NCBI GenBank assembly: GCA_900315265.1
Contig: OMYN01000011.1
Location: forward strand, 1 to 64,000
DNA from: an uncultured Eubacteriales bacterium
Lineage (GTDB): Bacteria; Bacillota; Clostridia; Lachnospirales; Bianqueaceae
DNA length: 64,000 nucleotides
Direction of reading: 5' to 3'
Shown here piece after piece: positions 34,684 through 41,729 of the stretch. The notes under the pieces are model-generated. The model had not been told where the DNA came from. It saw only the letters and a list, made by a program, of their open reading frames with translations, and made no database searches. Position 1 is the first letter of the stretch. Each line of letters begins with the position of its first letter. The translations under genes and the position numbers were made by a program.

Positions 34684-35463
34684 TCAATTGACCGGCCGCA
34701 CCGATTTATACGGCCAGAAAATACCTAATACTTTACCGATGATCTGTCCCTTGCTGATCTCACCGATCGCAGCATAACGGCTGTCTCCGTCCGTCTGTCC
34801 GTTATCGTTAAGGACAAAGTAACAGTTGTCCGGCACCGTGACCGGATAGCTGACCTGATCTGCCACAGGTACGGTAACCCCCTGGCAGTAGGTAGTCTTA
34901 AAGGTTAGATCGTTGACCGTGATCGTACCATCCTGGTCGATGTTGATCACATCTGCGGGAAGGCCTATGATCCGGCTGACATGATTTTTCCCTTCCTTGT
35001 CCGTAAATTCGATCACATCACCACGGGCCGGTTCCTGAAAGCGGTATGAAAATTTTATGGCAACAGCTCTTTCGCCCGGTTTCATTTTAGGGATCATACT
35101 CTGGCTGTCGACTGTAAAAAAAGATGCCAAATACGTAGTCAGAAGCCAAAGGATCAGCACGACCAAAAGGCCGTCTTTGATCCAGGTCAGGATGCCGACC
35201 GAGATCCCCCACCAGGTACGGCGGCTGCGGATCTTTTTCAGCCTGCGCTGAGCCTCATGCTTTTTCTTTTGCTGATCCTGCTGCTGTCTTTGGCTGTATG
35301 CTGCGGATCTTTGCATCTCATCATTGCCGGCGGAAGGCATCGTCTTTTCCTGAGGGTCATCCGGCAGGATCTCGCCGAAGTCAAACTCATCGAACCGTTC
35401 TTTTTCTATGTCGTTATCTTCAGCCTTGCGGACGTTGGGATCGTACTCTCGTCTGGGCTCCAT
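34684..35463 (-). CDS. lepB: Signal peptidase I family protein lacking the usual catalytic lysine
   Basis: A 259-residue membrane protein in the normal lepB position between rplS and rbgA. Residues 1-85 are a long charged cytoplasmic extension, and the membrane helix is at ~92-115. The nucleophile segment DSQSMIPKMKPGE contains Ser122. The next conserved box normally reads K-R-x-I-G-L-P-G-D; here it reads HVSRIIGLPAD, so Ser163 takes the place of the general-base lysine. The box near residues 216-229 (YFVLNDNGQTDGDSR) also departs from GDNRxxSxDSR. It may be a variant dyad, an enzyme needing a partner, or inactive. A second true signal peptidase elsewhere is likely. Confidence 0.85.
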   Translation of the reverse strand: MEPRREYDPNVRKAEDNDIEKERFDEFDFGEILPDDPQEKTMPSAGNDEMQRSAAYSQRQQQDQQKKKHEAQRRLKKIRSRRTWWGISVGILTWIKDGLLVVLILWLLTTYLASFFTVDSQSMIPKMKPGERAVAIKFSYRFQEPARGDVIEFTDKEGKNHVSRIIGLPADVINIDQDGTITVNDLTFKTTYCQGVTVPVADQVSYPVTVPDNCYFVLNDNGQTDGDSRYAAIGEISKGQIIGKVLGIFWPYKSVRPVN

Positions 35464-35511
35464 ATACCTCTACCTCATCCTTTACTTTGATCGATTAAAA
35501 ACGACCGGTAT

Positions 35512-35570
35512 AAAAAAGGAGGGAACATACCCCTGTGAAAGCCTTAAGCCTTCGGGACCTCTTCCCTCCT
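35512..35570 (-). terminator. Terminator between rplS and lepB
   Basis: On the minus strand AGGAGGGAA/TTCCCTCCT arms enclose a smaller foldable region and are followed by TTTTTTATA. It should end most rplS transcripts before lepB. Confidence 0.82.
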
Positions 35571-35590
35571 CTTTCCTTTGACGCTTTGGA

Positions 35591-35950
35591 TCAGATCTTA
35601 GCTTTAACTTTGGTAGCGCTCTTACCAACACGTCCGCGCAGGTAGTTCAGTTTTGCACGGCGGACTTTACCCTTACGGATGACTTCAATGGAAGCCAGGT
35701 TGGGGGAATTCAGAGGCCAGGTCTTCTCGACGCCTACGCCGTAAGCGATACGGCGGACGGTCACGCTTTCCTGGACACCGCCGGAGGTACGGCGGACAAC
35801 GATGCCGTCAAAATACTGGATACGCTCACGGTTACCTTCTTTGATGCGGCCGCCTACACGGACCGTATCGCCGACGTTGAACTCGGGGAAGTTTTTATTG
35901 GCTTTTTCTACTTCCTCTTTGTCGAGCTGACGAATGATTTCTTCGTTCAT
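35591..35950 (-). CDS. rplS: 50S ribosomal protein L19
   Basis: A 119-residue protein starting [13 protein letters not shown], with [31 protein letters not shown] and the C-terminal [24 protein letters not shown]19 is at the subunit interface. An earlier in-frame ATG at 35989 was rejected; AAGGAG lies 10 nt before the ATG at 35950 and the protein then matches normal L19 length. It has its own promoter, leader and terminator. trmD, its usual upstream neighbour, is about 10 kb away. Confidence 0.96.
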   Translation of the reverse strand: MNEEIIRQLDKEEVEKANKNFPEFNVGDTVRVGGRIKEGNRERIQYFDGIVVRRTSGGVQESVTVRRIAYGVGVEKTWPLNSPNLASIEVIRKGKVRRAKLNYLRGRVGKSATKVKAKI

Positions 35951-36062
35951 GGGAATAAAACTCCTTTTTTCATAGACACTCGATAACATACTCTCTTGTT
36001 ATGCCAGCGGAGCATCCGTAATTCGCACGGCTGCCTTTCAGCAAGGTCACACCGTTTCACGA
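35951..36062 (-). ncRNA. Putative L19 leader (ribosomal protein autoregulatory 5' UTR)
   Basis: About 110 nt separate the predicted transcription start from rplS. The RNA can form CCGU/ACGG within a larger CAGC/GCUG stem, and an AUAACA/UGUUAU hairpin just upstream of the ribosome binding site. Rfam describes an L19 leader before rplS in Firmicutes; the position and size fit, but I could not check the consensus. Confidence 0.5.
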
Positions 36063-36068
36063 TTGTTT

Positions 36069-36097
36069 AGTATAGCACACAGAAAGCTTTCTGTAAA
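36069..36097 (-). promoter_or_regulatory. Promoter of rplS, with a 16-bp palindrome in the spacer
   Basis: On the minus strand, TTTACA (36097-36092) and TATACT (36074-36069) are 17 bp apart. The perfect palindrome ACAGAAAGCTTTCTGT (36079-36094) fills most of the spacer and the edge of the -35. The promoter begins only 9 bp after the CapA-family stop codon. Confidence 0.78.
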
Positions 36098-36105
36098 TGC
36101 TTTTT

Positions 36106-37413
36106 TTAATTTACTTCGATCGTTCCGACACCGTCCCGGATTCGGATAGAGGTACCGTAAGGTTCCGACAGATGGGCCAGATAAGACAAGGTATCCTGGT
36201 CATGGGACAGGACCGGCCAGCCCTTCTGAGGCCGCACTGCCTTAAGGCCCAGGCTCACCGGGTAAAGCTCGACTTCGGTGATCCTGCCATCTTCCACCGT
36301 CCATCCTGCCATGACCGAACGCCATATATTCTTCATGACTCCGTAGCCGGCGGTACCGTTCTTGCTGCGTTCACTCATATAGGCGCCTACCGGCATATCC
36401 AGCGGCAGATGTTTGTTGTACACAGCGTCATAAGGCTGCAGGCTTACCGTTTCGGTCTGAAAAACAAAGTTGCCCAGGCTGTATAAGATAACTTTTCCTT
36501 TATAGATCTCGATGCCTCTAAGTTCATGAGGACCGTGGCCGATCATGACATCCGCGCCGGCATCGATGACCTGATGAGCAAAAGTTTCGATAAACTGAGC
36601 CGGGATGCTGGTATCCGGATCGTCATGTTCATGAGCATGAAGACTGACATAAACCAGATCCGCCTGCCTTTTGGCTTCCCTTATCTGATCCGTGATTCTC
36701 TTCATGTCCTGGGCATTTGGTACGGATTCAATAAAGTTTTTAGTGTCCAGCACGAAATTTCCGGCACTTCCGAAGGGATAGATCCCTTCTTCATAGGGAG
36801 CGCTGTAGCCCAGAGCAATAGATTCATCTTTATCCATGTTGACCCTGGTAATTGCCGCCAGCTCTTTGACCTTGGCGAAATTCTCGGGATCCACATGATA
36901 GCGCATCGAATAACGAAGGGGATTCAGGCCCGGCCGTCCGGCCATTTCACCGGACTGACCGCCCGCCCGGGAGGCGTCCGAAAAGGAAGAGCTGACACTG
37001 ATCAGAGCTACCCGGTAATCGGGAGTTTCCAGATAACAGGGGCGGGATGCCTCCTGAAGATTAGCTCCCGTTCCGGAAAAGATCATGCCTCTTTCCCGTA
37101 AATGGCGGATGGTAGCCATTACACCTTCCTGTCCGTAATCGCCGGAATGGTTGTTAGCCGTATTAAAGAGATTAAAGCCGAAACGTTTGACATCATCCAG
37201 TTTATCCGGTTCTGTCATGGCCCAGGTACCGCCCGACTCTGCCGCCGGCCAGCCTTCCTGGTTATGAAAGGTCATCTCCAGGTTGGCAAAGGCAACGTCA
37301 TGCCGGCCGATCAGGTCGGATATCTCTCCAAAACCCGGATATCCTTTTTCGGCTACCTTACGGGTAATAAACATGTCCCCGACCGCGATCGAGGTCACTT
37401 TCTTCGTTCCCAT
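36106..37413 (-). CDS. CapA family protein (calcineurin-like phosphoesterase fold)
   Basis: A 435-residue CapA/PgsA-like protein. It shows SIAVGDMFITRK at the start, FANLEMTFHNQEG, FNTANNHSGDYG, and the metal-site pattern VMIGHGPHELRGIEIYKGKVILYSLGNFVF. Family members bind metals and are linked to poly-gamma-glutamate synthesis, but many stand-alone ones have unknown substrates. Unlike PgsA, this protein has no signal peptide or membrane anchor and is probably cytoplasmic. Its ATG directly abuts the stop of the OppF-type gene, so it is the last gene of the opp operon. This suggests a role related to the imported peptide or ligand. Confidence 0.82.
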   Translation of the reverse strand: MGTKKVTSIAVGDMFITRKVAEKGYPGFGEISDLIGRHDVAFANLEMTFHNQEGWPAAESGGTWAMTEPDKLDDVKRFGFNLFNTANNHSGDYGQEGVMATIRHLRERGMIFSGTGANLQEASRPCYLETPDYRVALISVSSSFSDASRAGGQSGEMAGRPGLNPLRYSMRYHVDPENFAKVKELAAITRVNMDKDESIALGYSAPYEEGIYPFGSAGNFVLDTKNFIESVPNAQDMKRITDQIREAKRQADLVYVSLHAHEHDDPDTSIPAQFIETFAHQVIDAGADVMIGHGPHELRGIEIYKGKVILYSLGNFVFQTETVSLQPYDAVYNKHLPLDMPVGAYMSERSKNGTAGYGVMKNIWRSVMAGWTVEDGRITEVELYPVSLGLKAVRPQKGWPVLSHDQDTLSYLAHLSEPYGTSIRIRDGVGTIEVN

Positions 37414-38352
37414 TTAACTGTCCAGCTCCTTCAAATAAGCTTCTTTTTCACTGTCCGAGCAGTAGACGAAATGACCGGGGACAACTTCCTGCAAAGAGGG
37501 CTTTTCTTTTGAGTAATCGTGCATGCTCTTATCGTAGTAGAGCTTGGTCTTACGCCGCTCACTCAAAGGATCGGGCTCCGGGATCGCCGACAGGAGGGCC
37601 TTGGTATAGGGATGCAAAGGATGGACGTACAAATCATCTGCGTCCGCCAGTTCTACCAGCGTTCCGTAATACATAACGCCGATCCGGTCCGAAAAATACT
37701 TGACCACGGCCAGGTTGTGGGCAATGAACATAATGGTCAGGCCGAACTCTTCCTTCATATCCATCAGCAGGTTGATGACCTGAGCCTGAATAGAAGCGTC
37801 CAGGGCGGAAACCGGTTCGTCGGCGATGATGAATTCCGGCTTCAGGACCAGGGCCCGGGCAATACCGATACGCTGGCGCTGGCCTCCCGAAAATTCATGA
37901 GGGTAGCGGGTAGCGTGTTCCGGCAGCAGTCCTACCTTATTCAGCATTTCCTTGACCATGCTGTCGATCTGGGCCTTGTCTTTATATCCCTGGTTATGAA
38001 GGCCTTCCGCTATGATCTCCTGCACGGTCATACGGGGATCCAGGGAAGCTATGGGATCCTGAAAGATCATTGCCATGTGGCTGGTCAGGAATTTACGAGT
38101 ATCTTTGGTCAGCTTGCCTGAAATGTCATGGCCGTCGAAAATGATCTGTCCCGAAGTCGGGTCATAAAGCCGGATGCAAGTACGGCCCAGGGTCGTTTTT
38201 CCGCAGCCGCTCTCTCCTACCAGTCCGAAATTCTCACCTTTATAGATATCCAGGCTGACATGATTGACGGCGTGAACGACCTTATGACGTTTCTGCTTGA
38301 AATCCATGCAAACGTCTTTGATCTCAAGAATCTTTTCTCTTTCTTCACTCAT
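37414..38352 (-). CDS. oppF: Oligopeptide ABC transporter ATP-binding protein (OppF type)
   Basis: A 312-residue ATPase. Walker A is GESGCGKTT, the signature is FSGGQRQRIGIARAL, and Walker B is EFIIADEPVSALD. The C-terminal oligo_HPY extension (HPLHPYTKALLSAIPEPDP) is specific to the Opp/Dpp group. The ATG at 38352 overlaps the OppD-type gene by 8 bp and follows AGGG; a TTG two codons upstream was not preferred. Confidence 0.92.
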   Translation of the reverse strand: MSEEREKILEIKDVCMDFKQKRHKVVHAVNHVSLDIYKGENFGLVGESGCGKTTLGRTCIRLYDPTSGQIIFDGHDISGKLTKDTRKFLTSHMAMIFQDPIASLDPRMTVQEIIAEGLHNQGYKDKAQIDSMVKEMLNKVGLLPEHATRYPHEFSGGQRQRIGIARALVLKPEFIIADEPVSALDASIQAQVINLLMDMKEEFGLTIMFIAHNLAVVKYFSDRIGVMYYGTLVELADADDLYVHPLHPYTKALLSAIPEPDPLSERRKTKLYYDKSMHDYSKEKPSLQEVVPGHFVYCSDSEKEAYLKELDS

Positions 38353-39394
38353 TGTCAAGCCCTGCCTTTTGTCTCATTCTGGCAATTCGTGCTTTCAAAA
38401 CGTCCGGCATTTCCACCTTAGGCGCTTTGGGATGCAGCAGCCAGGTAGCTGCGTAATGGGTATCGCTGAGGCGGAAATAGGGGGGAGCCTGCTCAAAGTC
38501 GATGGCCAGCGCGTACTTGTTGCGCTCGGCAAAAGCATCGCCCTCCGGAGGCGCTACCATGTTGGGAGGCGTTCCGGGAATGGCCATCAGTCTCTCTTTG
38601 GTCTCCAGATCCGGAACCGAGGACAGAAGCGCCCATGTATAGGGATGGGCCGGATGATAAAAGATCTCATCCGCTGTTCCTACCTCCACGATGCGTCCGG
38701 CATACATGATACAGATGCGGTCGGCCATGTTGGCCACGACGCCCAGATCGTGAGTGATAAAGATAACCGACAGCTGCCGGTCTCTCTTAATCTGTTTGAT
38801 CTGGTCCAGGATCTTGGCCTGAATGGTAACGTCCAGAGCCGTCGTGGGCTCATCGCAGATCAGGATACGGGCATTGGAAGCCAGCGCGATGGCAATGACG
38901 ATCCTCTGCCTCATGCCGCCCGAAAACTGGAAAGGATATTCATTATATCGGGTCTCGGGGTCGGGAATGCCGACCATTTCCATCAGTTCGATGGCCTTCT
39001 TTTTAGCTTCCCTGCGGCTCAGCCCTTCCCGAAGGACCAGCGTCTCGGTGATCTGTTTGCCGATCTTCATTATAGGGTTCAAAGCGGACAGCGGATCCTG
39101 GAAGACCAGAGAAATGTCCTTGCCTCTCAGTTTGCAGAAATCTTTTTCTTTATATTTGACCAGGTCGTGATCGTCAAAAAGGATCTTACCGCTCTCGATC
39201 GTAGCATTCTTGGCAAGAAGTCCCATGATCGCTTTTGTCGTAACGGACTTTCCGGAACCGGATTCGCCGACGATCGCCAGGGTCTCGCCTTTTTTCAGGT
39301 CGAAGGAAACACCGCGGACCGCCTGCACTTTTCCGCTGTAGGTCCTGAAGGAGACAGCCAGGTCTTGTACGCTTAAGATCGTATCGTTATCCAT
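38345..39394 (-). CDS. oppD: Oligopeptide ABC transporter ATP-binding protein (OppD type)
   Basis: A 349-residue ATPase with Walker A GESGSGKS, signature FSGGMRQRIVIAIAL, Walker B RILICDEPTTALD, and the C-terminal oligo_HPY segment HPAHPYTWALLSSVPDL followed by the conserved PP.....GDAFAERN region. It pairs with the OppF-type subunit. It is 14 bp after oppC. Confidence 0.93.
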   Translation of the reverse strand: MDNDTILSVQDLAVSFRTYSGKVQAVRGVSFDLKKGETLAIVGESGSGKSVTTKAIMGLLAKNATIESGKILFDDHDLVKYKEKDFCKLRGKDISLVFQDPLSALNPIMKIGKQITETLVLREGLSRREAKKKAIELMEMVGIPDPETRYNEYPFQFSGGMRQRIVIAIALASNARILICDEPTTALDVTIQAKILDQIKQIKRDRQLSVIFITHDLGVVANMADRICIMYAGRIVEVGTADEIFYHPAHPYTWALLSSVPDLETKERLMAIPGTPPNMVAPPEGDAFAERNKYALAIDFEQAPPYFRLSDTHYAATWLLHPKAPKVEMPDVLKARIARMRQKAGLDNE

Positions 39395-39408
39395 GTGTCC
39401 TCCTTGTA

Positions 39409-40566
39409 TTACGAAACTCCGCGCTGGGTCGGATCAAAGGCATCGCGAAGGCCGTCACCGAACAGGTTGAAGCAGATCATGAGCAGAGAAATGATAATAG
39501 CAGGATACAAGACCTGAGTGGGATACTGCATCAGGACTTTCTGCCCGGTCGACAGCATAACGCCGATCGATGAGTTGGGAGCCTGCAGGCCAAGGCCGAT
39601 ATAGGCCAGGAAAGATTCAGAGAAAATAGTCGTCGGGACCGCCATCATGGCCTGGGTGATGACCGGTCCGATCGAGTTGGGCAGGATATGGCGGAAGATC
39701 AGTTTCTGATCATTAGTGCCCATGGTGCGGGACGCCAGTACATATTCGTGTCCTTTGAAGCGGTAGAACTGAGACCGGATCATGCGGGCGATAGGGATCC
39801 ATCCCTTGATGACCATGGCCATGATCAGGGAGAACATACCGGTCCCTGCCACCATGATGAACAAGGTCAGCACAACGATACGGGGAAAGGCATTGATGAT
39901 CTCCATGATGCGCTGCAGGACCATATCCACCGCTCCTCCGTAATAGCCGCAGATGGAACCGTAAATAACGCCGATGATAACATTGCACAGTACCGAGAAC
40001 AGGGCGATAAAGAGGGAAATACGGGTGCCCTTCCACAGTCTGGTCCAAATATCACGACCCAGGTAATCGCTGCCCAGCCAGTAGCACTGACTGTCATCGA
40101 GGCCTTTATATTTATAGTAGTCTACGACAACATCAACGATTTTTACTCCGTTGATGATGCGGGGATTTTTCAGTTTCAGGATGCAGCCTTCCGGATACTT
40201 GGAGGTATCCTTGATATTGTCATACTGGCGCTTGGTAAGGGTGTAGTGTCCGTCCATGATACCCAGGTTGAGCTTAGCGATCCACGGAACTTTGGGAGGC
40301 ATGTTGGCCAGATCGGTATGCTGCTCCGTATAGGTGTAGGAATTCATCGAGGGCCCGATGGCCGCAAAGACCATGATGATCAGGATGATGATGCCGCCGA
40401 TAACGGAAGCTTTATTGCGGATAAAACGCAGCCATACATCTTTGAAAAAGCCGATAGGCTTAGTGCGGAAGGCGGCGTCATGGATATCTTCGTTGTTCTG
40501 GACCAGCTGAAATTTTTCAGCCGGTATGGAATCGTATAATTCCTTATTGTCTTCGTAGAAAGTCAT
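39409..40566 (-). CDS. oppC: Oligopeptide ABC transporter permease (OppC type)
   Basis: A 385-residue permease. It has an N-terminal OppC_N segment with the first helix (about residues 50-72), an extracytoplasmic loop of about 100 residues, longer than usual, and the BPD_transp_1 domain with the EAA loop ASRTMGTNDQKLIFRHILPN. The start codon shares its last base with the oppB stop codon, giving translational coupling. Confidence 0.92.
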   Translation of the reverse strand: MTFYEDNKELYDSIPAEKFQLVQNNEDIHDAAFRTKPIGFFKDVWLRFIRNKASVIGGIIILIIMVFAAIGPSMNSYTYTEQHTDLANMPPKVPWIAKLNLGIMDGHYTLTKRQYDNIKDTSKYPEGCILKLKNPRIINGVKIVDVVVDYYKYKGLDDSQCYWLGSDYLGRDIWTRLWKGTRISLFIALFSVLCNVIIGVIYGSICGYYGGAVDMVLQRIMEIINAFPRIVVLTLFIMVAGTGMFSLIMAMVIKGWIPIARMIRSQFYRFKGHEYVLASRTMGTNDQKLIFRHILPNSIGPVITQAMMAVPTTIFSESFLAYIGLGLQAPNSSIGVMLSTGQKVLMQYPTQVLYPAIIISLLMICFNLFGDGLRDAFDPTQRGVS

Positions 40567-41516
40567 CAGCCTTTAACCCCCATTCTTACCCGCGGGTCAA
40601 CGATGCCGTAGGAAATATCGACGATCAGGATCGTGATCAGAGAAATCAGTGAATAGAACATTAAGATCGCTACGGTCAGCATATGGTCGCTGGAGTTGAT
40701 GGAGTCGACCATCAGACCGCCCATGCCGGCAACCGCGAAAATGCTCTCGATGACCAAAGAGCCGGACAGGACCTCTGCAAACATAGGAATGATGATGTTC
40801 ATCATGGGGACCATAGAGTTTCTGAGGGCATGACGCATAATGCTCTGACGGAAGGTCAGGCCTTTAGCTTTTGCCAGCAGCATATAATCGGAATTAATGT
40901 TTTCGATCAGCTCGGCGCGCAGGTAGCGGGCGACCCGGGCAATGGGGTCGAAGGAAAGCGCCAGCATGGGAAGGATCATCGACCGGAACTGAGCCCAGCC
41001 ATGAGCGGCAGGATCATAGATCAGAGGCAGCCATTTCCATTTGTATCCTACGAAATACTGGAGTCCGGCCGCGTAAATAAAGGAAGGGATAGAAATGAAA
41101 AGAACGACCATTAAAGAAACCAGATGGTCGACCAGAGTATTTTTATTGATAGCGGCAACGATACCGAAAAACAGGCCGAATGGCAGGGCTGCAAACAGGG
41201 AAATCAGATTCAGTTTCAGGGTGACCGGGATACGGTCTTTCAGAATATCCCATACGGCGACGTTGGGCCGCATGGCAATGGAGGTTCCCCAATCATTGTG
41301 AAACAGAACATCCGCCATAAAGTAGCCGTACTGTTTGATCATGGGCTGATCAAAATGATACTTGGCGTTCATCGCTTTAATTGCCGTATCCGATAGTTCC
41401 GGATCCAGATCAAAAACGCTTCCCGGCATCAGACGGACGACCATGAAGGCAACCGTCAGGATGATCAGAAGGGTCAGGATCATGGCCAGGATTCGCTGAA
41501 GTATGTAACGGACCAT
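40566..41516 (-). CDS. oppB: Oligopeptide ABC transporter permease (OppB type)
   Basis: A 316-residue permease with the OppB N-terminus MVRYILQRILAMILTLLI, six membrane helices and the EAA loop LLAKAKGLTFRQSIMRHALRNSM. The ATG at 41516 has AAGGAGG 6 nt upstream; an in-frame start 11 codons earlier was rejected. A large inverted repeat and a terminator-like hairpin separate it from oppA. Confidence 0.93.
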   Translation of the reverse strand: MVRYILQRILAMILTLLIILTVAFMVVRLMPGSVFDLDPELSDTAIKAMNAKYHFDQPMIKQYGYFMADVLFHNDWGTSIAMRPNVAVWDILKDRIPVTLKLNLISLFAALPFGLFFGIVAAINKNTLVDHLVSLMVVLFISIPSFIYAAGLQYFVGYKWKWLPLIYDPAAHGWAQFRSMILPMLALSFDPIARVARYLRAELIENINSDYMLLAKAKGLTFRQSIMRHALRNSMVPMMNIIIPMFAEVLSGSLVIESIFAVAGMGGLMVDSINSSDHMLTVAILMFYSLISLITILIVDISYGIVDPRVRMGVKG

Positions 41517-41584
41517 TGATTTCCTCCTTGTAAAGCTTAGAGCTGTCAAACGCAGCCTAAGTAAATGATTGTCTGAAAGGCTCT

Positions 41585-41660
41585 CTGATAAACACCGGCC
41601 CCGGTTTTTAAAAGGCGCGGTCTGGAACGGCCCTTTAAAAACCGGCCGGTCGTTTATCAG
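41585..41660. repeat. 76-bp imperfect inverted repeat between oppA and oppB
   Basis: The arms start CTGATAAAC and end GTTTATCAG and remain mostly complementary over about 32 bp each (including CCGG..CCGGTTTTTAAA and its partner), with a loop near 10 nt. As RNA it would be a very stable hairpin. It could protect oppA mRNA or reduce oppBCDF expression. I did not notice a second copy in the window. Confidence 0.75.
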
Positions 41661-41670
41661 TCAGCTTTCC

Positions 41671-41705
41671 AAAAGGGACTGACAAAGAACATGTCAGTCC
41701 CTTTT
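41671..41705 (-). terminator. Terminator-like hairpin after oppA
   Basis: On the minus strand, AAAAGGGACTGACA and TGTCAGTCCCTTTT form a perfect 14-bp stem with a 7-nt loop, with only a short T run. It lies 25 nt after the oppA stop, so it probably gives partial termination before oppB. Confidence 0.75.
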
Positions 41706-41729
41706 ATTACTGTGCAATTGACGGTCAGA

